A stretch of DNA of 64,000 bases, taken from NCBI GenBank assembly GCA_964610505.1, contig CAZSXU010000014.1, forward strand, positions 1 through 64,000, read 5' to 3'. A program made the translations under genes and the position numbers. The stretch's first letter is position 1. Each line of letters opens with the position of its first letter. Under the pieces are notes generated by a model. That model did no database searches. It worked only from the letters and a program-made list of their open reading frames with translations, and was not told the origin of the DNA. The stretch comes from CAZSXU01 sp964610505 (GTDB lineage Bacteria > Arandabacterota > Arandabacteria > JAGLYR01). This document shows positions 7,763-17,013 of the stretch, in pieces.

Positions 7763-9247
7763 CTATCCCAGTTGCTCGTCGGCGATGCGGACGGCCCATT
7801 CCTCGGCGTAGTACCGATTCCAGATGGGGTCGGCCAGCTCCTTCAGCCGCTCGTCGAACTCGCGCATGCGGACCCGGTATTCGGGATCCTCGAGGGCGAG
7901 TCCAGCGTTTTCCTCTTCGGGTTTGGCCTCCTCTGTCAGGATGTTCTCCCTGAAGTTGTCGTAGTGGTCCCGAATGGAGCAGGGCATCAACAGATTCCCG
8001 ATCTTCACTCCATCCTGAAGGGGCCTCTGGGGGTGCCCCTGGTAGGAGCACTGCCAGTTGCGGCCCCGGACCATCATGGGGGAGTCCAGGGCGTCGGTGA
8101 TGGTTTTCCCGCGAGCGAAGAGATCCTGGACGGTCTGTTCGTAGTACGGGACGAACACGCAGGGCATGATCTTGCCGTCCCAGTCGACGTAGATGTAGCC
8201 GTCCTGCTTGCCGTACGCGATGCATCCGTCCGCGAGGATCCCACTGTTCCAGAAATCGGCGATCGTGTACTGCTTCTCGACCGTGCATTTGAGGATTCGG
8301 TCGCGAATCGCCAGGCGCTGCTCCGGCGTGATCATGAGATCCATCGTATCTCTGGCCAGGCCGATGGGCATGAGGTGGAAGGACCACATGTAGAGGCTGC
8401 CCTGCTCCTCGAACCAGAAATCGTAGAACTCGTCGCCGGCCAGAATCCCCGCGTTCTCGAGCGTGGCCGTCACCGAGGTCCCGAAGGGGACTCCGTGGCG
8501 ACGCAGCGTCTCCTGGGCCTTCAGGATTCTCGTGAAGGTCCCTTTGCCGCGCCGGGCATCGGTCTCCCTTTCGTAGCCCTCCACGGAAATCGCCGGCGTC
8601 ACGTTTCCCAGCTCGGCCATTCGGGACGCCGCCTCGTCGTCGATCAACGTGCCGTTGGTGTAGTACATGAAGTACATGTCTCGATACGTCTCGAAAATGT
8701 CGAACACGGTCCGCCCGTTGTCGCGGTACATGAGAGGCTCGCCGCCGGAGAGAACGACGAAACCGGCGTTCCACAAGTCACGAACTTGCCCGACGATCCT
8801 GTCGAAGATCTCGAACGGCAGCTTCGAAATCGTCTGATTCTCGCACGCGGCGTAGCACCCCTTGCACCGGAGATTGCAGGCGTTGGTCGGTGAGATCACA
8901 ATGAAGGACGGAGGCTCCATCCCGCGTTCCTTCTTGAACGTCTGCCGTAGGGCGGCGTTCTCCTCGCTCGTGTGGCGCGTGAAGAGAGGGAAGAAGTTGA
9001 TGAGAGCCTTCTGAAGGTAGTCCGAGGAGATGTAGCCTCGATCCAGGTTCCGGCAACTGCCCCGAAGGATGCTCGAAATCCACCGCAGCTTCTCTTCCTG
9101 TATAAACGCGGGGTGCTGGAGGGGATCCTTGCGGACGAGGAGGTCTTCGAGCTTGGACTCAAAGATCCCCACGGCGCCGCGGCGCAGCCTCTTTGACGTG
9201 ATCGCCGTCTTCACGGCATTGAAAAGGATCCGTTCCATCTTTGTCAT
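7763..9247 (-). CDS. Radical SAM protein with C-terminal Cys sites
   Basis: 494 residues. The radical SAM motif CNLRCKGC is at 124-131 (CxxxCxxC, 4Fe-4S cluster that cleaves S-adenosylmethionine), followed by the SAM-binding LSGGEPL at about 167-173. The first about 115 residues are a helical extension. After the barrel there are further Cys residues (DGCIAYG, KIMPCVF, NWQCSYQ, LMPCSI) in a SPASM-like arrangement that could hold auxiliary clusters. It ends in an acidic helical tail. The substrate is unknown. It stands alone, convergent with the M16 pair and divergent from the sigma-54 activator. Resembles the broad SPASM-type radical SAM group. Confidence 0.82.
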   Translation of the reverse strand: MTKMERILFNAVKTAITSKRLRRGAVGIFESKLEDLLVRKDPLQHPAFIQEEKLRWISSILRGSCRNLDRGYISSDYLQKALINFFPLFTRHTSEENAALRQTFKKERGMEPPSFIVISPTNACNLRCKGCYAACENQTISKLPFEIFDRIVGQVRDLWNAGFVVLSGGEPLMYRDNGRTVFDIFETYRDMYFMYYTNGTLIDDEAASRMAELGNVTPAISVEGYERETDARRGKGTFTRILKAQETLRRHGVPFGTSVTATLENAGILAGDEFYDFWFEEQGSLYMWSFHLMPIGLARDTMDLMITPEQRLAIRDRILKCTVEKQYTIADFWNSGILADGCIAYGKQDGYIYVDWDGKIMPCVFVPYYEQTVQDLFARGKTITDALDSPMMVRGRNWQCSYQGHPQRPLQDGVKIGNLLMPCSIRDHYDNFRENILTEEAKPEEENAGLALEDPEYRVRMREFDERLKELADPIWNRYYAEEWAVRIADEQLG

Positions 9248-9471
9248 CGATCCCCTCCTCCTGGATCATTTTGCCCGTCCCCAGTCCTCCCCCCATCAAT
9301 AATCACAAACTGTGCCAATCTCGACGGCGTATTCCCAACGAGTTAGGTGATTCTATGCGGAAGCTTCGCAACGTTTCTGTTGCAGTGTTGCGCGACGTAT
9401 GCTACGCTAGTTGCGTGGGCGGTCCACTGGGGGGATCCGGCCTTTGAAGGCCCCAAGACGAGGATGGAGAC

Positions 9472-11133
9472 ATGAACGAAGCGATGAAGGAATTCGCCTC
9501 CCTCTTCACCGTTGATCCGGGAAAGGGAGCCATTCATCTGTTTGGTGAGAGAATGGCCATCTTCAACACCGAAGCCCTGGGTCTCTGCCGGAAGGAGCTC
9601 ATTGAGACCCTGGGGCCGGAGAAAAGCCGGCACGTTCTCACCCGCATCGGGTTCGTATTCGGACTGCACGACTATGAGGTGCTCAAGCGAGTTCTTCCCC
9701 AGGCCGAGGTCCTCTCCCTCGCCGGGATGACCAAGCGGCTCTTGAGTCTTCAGGGCATGGCCGGCATGGACGACATGGTGGCCACCGGGTCACTCACGGA
9801 CGACGGCGGCCAGCAAATGATCATCGAATGGCAGAACTCCATAGAGGCCGAGCTGCAGCTTGCCCAGCTGGGACCGTCGGAAGAGCCGTCGTGCTCGATG
9901 ATGACGGGCTACGCGTGCGGGTACGCGAGCGCGCTCCTCGACAGGAGGGTGCTTTTCATCGAGACGGAGTGCATGAGCCAAGGGGCCGCGCGCTGCCGTG
10001 TGGTCGGGCGACTCGATGAAGGCTGGGGCGACGAGGCCAACCTGGTCCGCAGCCATCTTCATCCCATCGATCTGGAGGCGATCCTGCGGGATCTCGCAGA
10101 GACCGTTGAGGCACAGCAGGCCACCCTCCGGAGGAGCGAAGCGGAACTCACCCGCCTGCGGCTGAGCGCCAGACCTTCCTTCAGTTTCTCCCACATCATC
10201 GGCGAAAGCCACGCGATGCGGCAAGCCCTCTCCGTGGCCGAACGCGCCGCCAGGTTCGACACGACGGTGCTGGTCCAGGGGGCGAGCGGGACGGGCAAGG
10301 AGATGCTGGCCCGCGGCATTCACCGGGCGTCCGGCCGCAAAGACGGGCCCTTTATCGGCGTCAACTGCGGCGCGCTGACCGAGACGCTCCTGGAGAGCGA
10401 GCTGTTCGGATACAAACGGGGAGCCTTCACCGGAGCCGAGAAGGATTCGGAGGGGCTCTTTCGAGCTGCGAGCCGGGGGACGATTCTCCTGGACGAGATC
10501 AGCGAGATTTCCCCCGCGCTTCAGGTCAACCTGTTGCGGGTCCTGCAGGAGAGGGAGGTCCGTCCCGTGGGCAGCGCCACGCCCGTTCCCGTCGACGTCC
10601 GTGTGATCGCGGCCACCAACCGAGACCTCAAGGAGAGGGTCTTGAAAGGTCTGTTTCGGGACGATCTTTTCTACCGTCTGAACGTCATCTCGCTGCGCCT
10701 GCCCTCCCTGAGGGAGAGGGAGAACGACGTGCTTCTGCTGGCCGATCATTTTCTCACGGCGTTCTCGAAGAAACACGGTCGTGACGTCCAGGGGTTCACG
10801 GCCGGGGCGCGGCGCGCCCTTCTCTCGGCCCGGTGGCCGGGGAACGTCCGCCAGTTGCAGAACGCTATCGAGCGAGCGGTGATCCTGGGAGATGGCCCCG
10901 TGGTCGACGTCGTTCACCTGCCGGGCGATCTCATCTCATCCGCCGTGGACGATTCTCCGGTGGGGTATCTCTCCGAGGCCGCCTTCGGCATCCGTTCCGC
11001 GGAGGAGCCGGAGGCGAGGGAGATCCTGGCGGTCCTGGCGCGATGCGGCGGGAGCCGGACTCGAGCCGCTGCCGCTCTTGGTGTCGCGCGCAGCACCCTG
11101 TGGAGACGGATGAAAAGACTGGATCTGTGCTAG
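9472..11133 (+). CDS. Sigma-54-dependent activator with XylR-N/V4R sensor
   Basis: 553 residues. The N-terminal sensor (about 10-185) is of the XylR-N plus V4R type; the four Cys at 141, 149, 167 and 175 (YACGYASALL, ECMSQGAARCRV) match the V4R pattern, which binds a small ligand or metal. A linker helix leads into an AAA+ domain: Walker A GASGTGKE at 270-277, sigma-54 contact loop GAFTGA at 317-322, Walker B GTILLDE at about 336-342, and an Arg finger region further on. The C-terminus is a Fis-type helix-turn-helix (GGSRTRAAAALGVARSTLWRRM). It should activate a sigma-54 promoter on ligand binding; the target is unknown. A PrmA-like gene follows 16 nt later and is probably co-transcribed. Confidence 0.93.
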   Translation: MNEAMKEFASLFTVDPGKGAIHLFGERMAIFNTEALGLCRKELIETLGPEKSRHVLTRIGFVFGLHDYEVLKRVLPQAEVLSLAGMTKRLLSLQGMAGMDDMVATGSLTDDGGQQMIIEWQNSIEAELQLAQLGPSEEPSCSMMTGYACGYASALLDRRVLFIETECMSQGAARCRVVGRLDEGWGDEANLVRSHLHPIDLEAILRDLAETVEAQQATLRRSEAELTRLRLSARPSFSFSHIIGESHAMRQALSVAERAARFDTTVLVQGASGTGKEMLARGIHRASGRKDGPFIGVNCGALTETLLESELFGYKRGAFTGAEKDSEGLFRAASRGTILLDEISEISPALQVNLLRVLQEREVRPVGSATPVPVDVRVIAATNRDLKERVLKGLFRDDLFYRLNVISLRLPSLRERENDVLLLADHFLTAFSKKHGRDVQGFTAGARRALLSARWPGNVRQLQNAIERAVILGDGPVVDVVHLPGDLISSAVDDSPVGYLSEAAFGIRSAEEPEAREILAVLARCGGSRTRAAAALGVARSTLWRRMKRLDLC

Positions 11134-11149
11134 TTCAAGAGGAAACGGC

Positions 11150-11704
11150 ATGGAATCGGGACAGCGGACTCTACGGGTGGGAAGAACCCGGGTACGCCTG
11201 GGTCGGGGCAAGGCTTTCGGCTCCGGTGAGCACGAAACCACGAGAAGCTGTCTCCACGTGCTAGAGCATCTCGCCCCCGCCGAGGGAGCCGCCGTGCTCG
11301 ATGTCGGATGCGGCACGGGGATCCTGGGAATCGCGGCGCTCAAGCTGGGGGCCCGCTCGGTCGTGGCGTTCGACACCGATCCCGACGCGCTGGAGACCAC
11401 CCGGGTCAACGCCGGTCTCAATGGTGTTTCCGGTCAAATGACGCTCTTTCTGGGGGAGGTCCACGCCCTTCGCAACGTCCGCTTCGATCTCATCCTGGCC
11501 AACCTCTACGGAGATCTTCTGCTCGCTTCCATGCGTTCCCTGGCGTCCCTCTTGATTCCCGGGGGCCACTTCCTGATGTCGGGGATCCGGTGGGAGGACA
11601 GGTTCGAGCTGGAAACGTCCGTTGGTCGGCAGGGTCTGAGCATCCGGAAGGTCTTCATGCTGCCGGAGTACGTGACGGTGCTTGCCCGGGCCGGCCGCGA
11701 TTGA
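11150..11704 (+). CDS. Short PrmA-like SAM-dependent methyltransferase
   Basis: 184 residues. The motifs follow ribosomal protein L11 methyltransferase: GSGEHETTR at about 24-32, SAM-binding VLDVGCGTGILGI at 49-61, acidic VVAFDTDPDA and the catalytic-loop equivalent ILANLYGDLL at about 115-124. The usual L11-binding N-terminal domain (about 100 residues) is missing, so this is either a different protein methyltransferase or a reduced PrmA. It follows the sigma-54 activator in the same direction, with GAGGAAA before ATG 11150. Confidence 0.8.
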   Translation: MESGQRTLRVGRTRVRLGRGKAFGSGEHETTRSCLHVLEHLAPAEGAAVLDVGCGTGILGIAALKLGARSVVAFDTDPDALETTRVNAGLNGVSGQMTLFLGEVHALRNVRFDLILANLYGDLLLASMRSLASLLIPGGHFLMSGIRWEDRFELETSVGRQGLSIRKVFMLPEYVTVLARAGRD

Positions 11705-11721
11705 GCCTACGTCTCGGAGGA

Positions 11722-12624
11722 TCAACCCGCCAGGAGAACCGCGATTCCGATGAAGGCAACCACCGTGCCGAGGATGGCGCGCGGGGACACCCGCTCATTC
11801 AGCTGCCAGTAGGCAAGGGGGAGGATCAAGACGGGAGGAAGCGCCATGATGGTGGCCGCGACGCCCAGACGGGAGTATTGGATCGACACGAGAGAGAGCC
11901 AGATTCCCAGAGCGGCTCCAACGATGATGGCGCCGAACAGCGGTGCCAGAGCCTCGCGAGTGAAGATCGCACGAATGATTCGAGGCGCTCGGCCGCTCAA
12001 CAACGAGACGCCCCACATCGTCGCGGCGGCGGCCACCATGCGGATGAGCGTGGCCGAGATGGCGGGAAAGTCTCCGGCCATTCCCTTTTTCGCCGCGACG
12101 AGTCCCAGCGCCTGACCCAGTGCGCCGGCGACGGCGAAGATTACCCCTCGAGCGTAGCGCTTCGGTCGCCCGGCGTCTTGCCCGTTGCCTCTCTCCATCA
12201 CGACCCAGCCGATCCCCGCCACGGCGATGAGGACGCCGGTGAGTTCCAGCGGCAGGAGCCTCTCCCTCAGGAAGATCCAGGCGGCCGTGGTGCTCAGAAT
12301 GGGCACCAGGGACATGATCAGAAGCGCGAGCCGGGGGCCGATGAGGGCAAAGGCATTGAACAGGAAAGAATCCCCGAGAACCAGGCCGATTACGCCGGAG
12401 AGGGCCAACCATCCCCACCGGTAGGACTCCACGTCCACGGGAAACCCGCGCCCGCACGTTACCAGGTGGATCCCCACCATGAAAGGAAGGGCCAGGATCA
12501 CCCGGGCATGATTGACGGTCACGCCCCCGATGAGGCTGGACGCGCGCGTGAAGAACAGGGCGCTGACCGTCCAGCAGATCGCCGTGCCGAAGGCGGCCAG
12601 TTCCCCGATGCCTGTAAGGGTCAT
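11722..12624 (-). CDS. EamA/DMT family permease
   Basis: 300 residues, almost entirely membrane-embedded, with about ten hydrophobic helices in two EamA repeats (roughly 1-135 and 150-298). The second repeat ends in the typical ...LNERVSPRAILGTVVAFIGIAVLL. Members of this drug/metabolite transporter family move metabolites or amino acids across the inner membrane; the substrate cannot be told from sequence. It converges on the PrmA-like gene with only 17 nt between stops and precedes the ABC exporter genes on the same strand with its own start. Confidence 0.9.
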   Translation of the reverse strand: MTLTGIGELAAFGTAICWTVSALFFTRASSLIGGVTVNHARVILALPFMVGIHLVTCGRGFPVDVESYRWGWLALSGVIGLVLGDSFLFNAFALIGPRLALLIMSLVPILSTTAAWIFLRERLLPLELTGVLIAVAGIGWVVMERGNGQDAGRPKRYARGVIFAVAGALGQALGLVAAKKGMAGDFPAISATLIRMVAAAATMWGVSLLSGRAPRIIRAIFTREALAPLFGAIIVGAALGIWLSLVSIQYSRLGVAATIMALPPVLILPLAYWQLNERVSPRAILGTVVAFIGIAVLLAG

Positions 12625-12714
12625 TGCTCTCCGACGGTTCCATTGCTTCGCTGCTCGGCTGCTTCGCGTGGATTATACACCAATTCGGGGCGGGCGGTTC
12701 GTGAATAATTCAAC

Positions 12715-13395
12715 CTAGGCGGGTACGGGTCCGTCCGGGGTGATTCGGCCGTCCATCATGTGAACGATGCGTTTGGACTCCCGAGCGATGGAGGCATCAT
12801 GGGTGATGATGATGACGGTCCGACCTTCTTTCCAGAGGTTGTGAAACAGATTCAGAATCTCTCTCCCCGAGCCCGAGTCCAGATTGCCCGTCGGCTCATC
12901 CGCCAGAATAATGGCCGGAGCATTGGCCAGGGATCTCGCAATGGCAACCCGCTGCATTTCTCCCCCCGAGAGCTCGCCGGGTTTATGATCCAGGCGGTCG
13001 CCGAGCATCACCAGATCCAGCAACTCCGAAGACCTCCTCCTCCGTTCGCCGGCCGTCGTCCCCCGGAAAATCATGGGCATCTCGACGTTCTCCCGGGCGG
13101 TGGCATAGGGAAGAAGATTGAAATTCTGAAATACAAAGCCGATCTTTTCATTCCGGATTTCCGCCAGCCGGTTGTGGTGGAGTCCCTGGACCTCCTCGCC
13201 GTCCAGCACGTACGTCCCGGAGCTCGGTACGTCGAGACATCCCATGATGTTCATAAGCGTGGACTTACCGGAACCGGAGGGGCCCATGATCGAGATGAAA
13301 TCCCCCCGCTCGAACTCAATGTCGATCCCTCGAAGCGCCTCCACTTCGATTTTGCCTGTATCGTACACCTTGGTGATGTTTGTCATCGAGATCAT
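12715..13395 (-). CDS. MacB/LolD-type ABC transporter ATPase
   Basis: 226 residues. Walker A GPSGSGKST at 38-46, Q-loop FVFQNFNLLP, signature LSGGEMQR (Glu in place of the more usual Gln), Walker B IILADEPTG and the H-loop ITHD are all present. The length and the ATPase-only layout match LolD/MacB-like energising subunits of type VII ABC systems. It is the last gene of a four-gene minus-strand operon (adaptor, permease, permease, ATPase), 21 nt after the second permease. Confidence 0.95.
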   Translation of the reverse strand: MISMTNITKVYDTGKIEVEALRGIDIEFERGDFISIMGPSGSGKSTLMNIMGCLDVPSSGTYVLDGEEVQGLHHNRLAEIRNEKIGFVFQNFNLLPYATARENVEMPMIFRGTTAGERRRRSSELLDLVMLGDRLDHKPGELSGGEMQRVAIARSLANAPAIILADEPTGNLDSGSGREILNLFHNLWKEGRTVIIITHDASIARESKRIVHMMDGRITPDGPVPA

Positions 13396-13416
13396 CCGTG
13401 CGGGTCCTCCTCCCGT

Positions 13417-14667
13417 TTACTCGTAGCGCAGAGACTCGGCCGGGTTGATGCGAGACGCCTTGCGGGACGGGAACAGTCCGGCCACGGTGCCGATCAGGCC
13501 CAGGATGCAAACCGTAATGAGGCCGATCTCCCAGGAAATCTCGGGCTTGCCCAGGAATTGAAGGCCCTCGTTCTCGATTTCGATTCCCTGGAGGACCGAG
13601 ACAAGGGCGGCCGAGACGGCCAGGCCCACGGCGCCTCCGACGAAGGCGATCAGCAGGGATTCGATCAGGAACTGGTGCATCACGTTGGAGGGTTTCGCCC
13701 CGATCGCCATCTTAATTCCGATTTCCCGAGTCCGCTCCTTGATCGTCACGTACATGATGTTGGCGACCCCCACCCCGGCCACAAGCAGGGTCAGGCCGCC
13801 GATGACTCCGAGAAACACCTGAATGCCCATCATCATGTTGGACATGGATTTCTGACTTTCGATGGCGTCCCAGATGGAGAGAGCGGACTCGTCCGTCGGG
13901 TCAAACTGATGTTTGGTGCCGAGGACGCGATAGATCTCCCGCTCGACGCTCTTGCGCGCCTCCGGGTCCTTGGGCTGGTACACGAAATTGCCGAAGTACG
14001 ATCGCTGGGCGAATAGCGTCTCCATCGTGGTGAGGGGGATCGCCGCCTTGTCCACGTCGGGCCCCGAATACATGCCCATTTGCAGTTTCTCCTTCATCAC
14101 GCCGATGACCGTGAAGGGCATCCGGTCGATGACAATCTGTTCCCCAACGGCCTGGCGATCTCCGAAGAGTTCTTCTCTCAACTTCGATCCGAGGAAGACG
14201 ACTCTCCGTTTTCTCTCCATGTCCTCTCGGTCGAAGAAACGCCCCCCCCGCTCGGCGATCCAGTTGCGCATCAGGCCGAATTCGGGGTTGACCCCCACCA
14301 TATGGCGGCTGACGCTCTTGGCGCCGTGGGTGATCGGGGTTCCCCAGCGGCTGTACTCCCCGCTGATCCTCCGGATTCCCGGGATCCGCCGCCGCAGAAG
14401 GTCGATATCCTCGTCCGAAAGACGAACCGGGCGTCCCCTGGGTAATCCCTTGTAAGGGAGACTGGTCTGCCCTCCCCATACGATCACCAGGTCCTCGCCG
14501 AGTCCCTTGCGGGCCCTGAGAATCTGGTCTTTCATCCCCTCGCCGAAGGCCAGGAGCAGGACAATGGAGAGGGTTCCCCAAGCAATGGCGGCGACCGTCA
14601 GGGCGATCTTCTTTCGCTGTACCTTGAGCTCGCGGCCATAGTACCTAAGGAGGAAGATGCTTTTCAT
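13417..14667 (-). CDS. MacB-like ABC permease (second of two)
   Basis: 416 residues. One N-terminal helix (about 22-44), a large periplasmic MacB_PCD domain (about 50-280), then three C-terminal helices of the FtsX type with the conserved segment VANIMYVTIKERTREIGIKM between them. This is the permease layout of type VII ABC exporters, which use the periplasmic part to transmit force to an adaptor rather than carry substrate through the membrane. It is clearly related to, but different from, the permease encoded just upstream, so the exporter is probably a heterodimer. Confidence 0.92.
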   Translation of the reverse strand: MKSIFLLRYYGRELKVQRKKIALTVAAIAWGTLSIVLLLAFGEGMKDQILRARKGLGEDLVIVWGGQTSLPYKGLPRGRPVRLSDEDIDLLRRRIPGIRRISGEYSRWGTPITHGAKSVSRHMVGVNPEFGLMRNWIAERGGRFFDREDMERKRRVVFLGSKLREELFGDRQAVGEQIVIDRMPFTVIGVMKEKLQMGMYSGPDVDKAAIPLTTMETLFAQRSYFGNFVYQPKDPEARKSVEREIYRVLGTKHQFDPTDESALSIWDAIESQKSMSNMMMGIQVFLGVIGGLTLLVAGVGVANIMYVTIKERTREIGIKMAIGAKPSNVMHQFLIESLLIAFVGGAVGLAVSAALVSVLQGIEIENEGLQFLGKPEISWEIGLITVCILGLIGTVAGLFPSRKASRINPAESLRYE

Positions 14668-14692
14668 CGCTTACCTGCCCGCCGGATCCCGG

Positions 14693-15925
14693 CTAGGGTT
14701 TGAGGGCTTGTACAGGGTGTAGCGACGCGGCCCGCCGGGCCGGGAAATAGCCCGAGATCATGCCCACGAGAAACAGCAGGCCGGCGGCGGCCATGGCTAC
14801 GAACGAAGACACCCGGGGCACGCCCACGTATTCCTCGAGATGAAACGCGGGAAACACCGCCACGATTCCCCAGGAAATCAAGAACCCGACGGCGCCTCCC
14901 GCGACCGTGATCGTCAACGTCTCGGCCACGAACTGCCAGAGGACATACCGCCGCTTGGCCCCCAGGGCCATCTTGACGCCGATCTCACGCGTGCGCTCCT
15001 CGATGACCACATTCATGATGTTGGAGACGCCGATGCCCCCCACGATGAGCGTGAAAGAGCCGACCACGCCCAGGAACATCCGCATTCCGTAGAACAGCGC
15101 GTTGAACATCTTTTCCATTTCCGATGTGTCCCAGGTCATGAAAGCTTCCCGATCCTCAGGATCGAAACGGAAACGGCGGGCGTAGAACCCGTACATCTTG
15201 TCGACAACGCCCTCCCCATCCAGTCCCTCTCGCGGCTTAAAGACGAAGTTGTTGACGTACTGCGATCCATAGAGAGATCGATAGGTCGTCCAGGGGATGA
15301 ACAGCTTGTCGTTGTCCCGTCCGCTGTAGCTGGAGTCCTGTTCCTTGGGAATGAGAACGCCGATGACCAGAAAAGGGACCGAATCGATGAAGACGTGCTG
15401 CCCGATCGGATCCTGATCCGCGAACAACTCGTTCTTGAGTTCATCCCCGAGAAACACGACACGCCGCTTGTCCTCGATATCGGTGGGATTGAAGAAGCGC
15501 CCTCCCATCTGAGGCACGACCCACCGCATGGGCCCGTAATCGGGGTCGACGCCGTGCAGCCGCTTCAGGAGGATGTTCTCGCCGTGCTTGACCTGAACCT
15601 GCCAGTTCGTGTACTCGGGGCTGGCGTATTGGATTTCGGGGATTTCCTTCTTGAGCAGGATGACGTCCTCCGGCTTGACGCGAATCGCCCGGCCCCGCTT
15701 GAGCCCCTCGAAAGCCTTCGCCGTCCTGGCGGGCCACACGATGACGATTCTCTCGCCCAGCGCCCGGGATTGCGCGGCCACGTTTCTGTGAAGACCCTGA
15801 CCGAAAGCCAGAAGGAGGATGATGGCGGTCGTTCCCCAGACGATTCCGAACACGGTCATCAGGGTGCGGAACTTCTGAGACCGGACGTCCCTCCAGAGCT
15901 GCCCCAGGAACATCAGGAGGTGCAT
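14693..15925 (-). CDS. MacB-like ABC permease (first of two)
   Basis: 410 residues with the same layout as its neighbour: N-terminal helix (about 20-42), periplasmic MacB_PCD domain, three C-terminal helices and the coupling segment VSNIMNVVIEERTREIGVKM. Its ATG at 15925 overlaps the stop of the adaptor gene (TAATG), a sign of translational coupling. It probably pairs with the other permease around one ATPase dimer. Confidence 0.92.
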   Translation of the reverse strand: MHLLMFLGQLWRDVRSQKFRTLMTVFGIVWGTTAIILLLAFGQGLHRNVAAQSRALGERIVIVWPARTAKAFEGLKRGRAIRVKPEDVILLKKEIPEIQYASPEYTNWQVQVKHGENILLKRLHGVDPDYGPMRWVVPQMGGRFFNPTDIEDKRRVVFLGDELKNELFADQDPIGQHVFIDSVPFLVIGVLIPKEQDSSYSGRDNDKLFIPWTTYRSLYGSQYVNNFVFKPREGLDGEGVVDKMYGFYARRFRFDPEDREAFMTWDTSEMEKMFNALFYGMRMFLGVVGSFTLIVGGIGVSNIMNVVIEERTREIGVKMALGAKRRYVLWQFVAETLTITVAGGAVGFLISWGIVAVFPAFHLEEYVGVPRVSSFVAMAAAGLLFLVGMISGYFPARRAASLHPVQALKP

Positions 15926-17013
15926 TACTCGATCTCCTTGGGAGGTTGTTCGACGACCCGATCCCCCTCCTCCAGACCTTCCACGATCTCAACCTGCAGG
16001 CCGTCGCTGAGGCCCGTGACCACGATCTTTCTTGAAATCACGCCGTGGGCGCCCTCCACCTCAACATAGGTGCTGTCCGCGTCAAAGTGAACCAGCCGCT
16101 CGGGCGTGACGAGAACATCCGACTTTTCCTGGATGATGATGTCGGCATTTGCCGAATACCCGGCCCGGAGAGGTTTGTCCCCGCTGGAGATGATGTGGAT
16201 TTCCAGGTCGAAGAGAGTGGTGTTCTCCTCTTTCTTCGCCTGGGGGCTGATTCGATACAGGATCCCCTCCACGGGTTGGTCCGGAAGAGCGCCGACCTTG
16301 ATGCGGACCGGCATGCCCTCGTAGAGCTTTCCAACGTCGATTTCATCCACGGTGCCCGTGAAAATGAGATCATCCATGTCCGCCAGGGTGAAGAGGGCGG
16401 TGCCGGCTTGGTAGGAGGTGAGGGGAACCACCGGATCACCTTCGTCGACGAACCTCTCGAGCACGATGCCCGCGATGGGCGACTTGATGACGTTCTCGAT
16501 GTCCCGGTTGGCGATTCGCGTTCGACCGTCTTCAATCAGGGCCAGCTTCTCTTCGGCCAGCTGTTTCCGGAGGCGGCTCTCCCGGAACTCGCTCTCCGCC
16601 TGGTCGTATTCCCTTTGGGACACCAGCCCTTTACTTAGGAGACTCTGAACGCGGGCGAAGTTCGATTCGGCCGTTTCGAAGACGACGGTTGCGATCTCCA
16701 TCGATCGTTTCGCGTCCGCGTATTCTACGGGAGTGGGGTCGGGCGCGATGCCGACGAGGATCTGGTCGATGGCGACCCGGTCTCCCATCTCGACGAAGAC
16801 ATCTCTCACGATTCCCGGAATCTTAGACTTCACGTCGATCCGGTGCTTCGGGCCAATCTCTCCAATGGCCAACGCCTTGTCGACAATGGTGCCTCGCTCG
16901 ACGGGGAACGTCTTGATCCCGTTCTCATCTTTGCTTCCCTTGCCGTTCCTCACGGCGAGGAGCACGACCACCGCGGCCACGAGGACAAGCAGAACAATAC
17001 CGACCTTCTTCAT
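15925..17013 (-). CDS. MacA/HlyD-type periplasmic adaptor
   Basis: 362 residues from ATG 17013, which follows GAGAGAGGA; the frame is open further upstream but translates implausibly. An N-terminal anchor helix (about 4-22), a beta-barrel/lipoyl half (KSKIPGIVRDVFVEMGDRV), an alpha-helical hairpin (about 130-185), the second lipoyl half (IKSPIAGIVLERFVDEGDPV) and the membrane-proximal domains follow the MacA order. It should connect the two permeases to an outer-membrane channel encoded elsewhere. First gene of the exporter operon. Confidence 0.9.
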   Translation of the reverse strand: MKKVGIVLLVLVAAVVVLLAVRNGKGSKDENGIKTFPVERGTIVDKALAIGEIGPKHRIDVKSKIPGIVRDVFVEMGDRVAIDQILVGIAPDPTPVEYADAKRSMEIATVVFETAESNFARVQSLLSKGLVSQREYDQAESEFRESRLRKQLAEEKLALIEDGRTRIANRDIENVIKSPIAGIVLERFVDEGDPVVPLTSYQAGTALFTLADMDDLIFTGTVDEIDVGKLYEGMPVRIKVGALPDQPVEGILYRISPQAKKEENTTLFDLEIHIISSGDKPLRAGYSANADIIIQEKSDVLVTPERLVHFDADSTYVEVEGAHGVISRKIVVTGLSDGLQVEIVEGLEEGDRVVEQPPKEIE

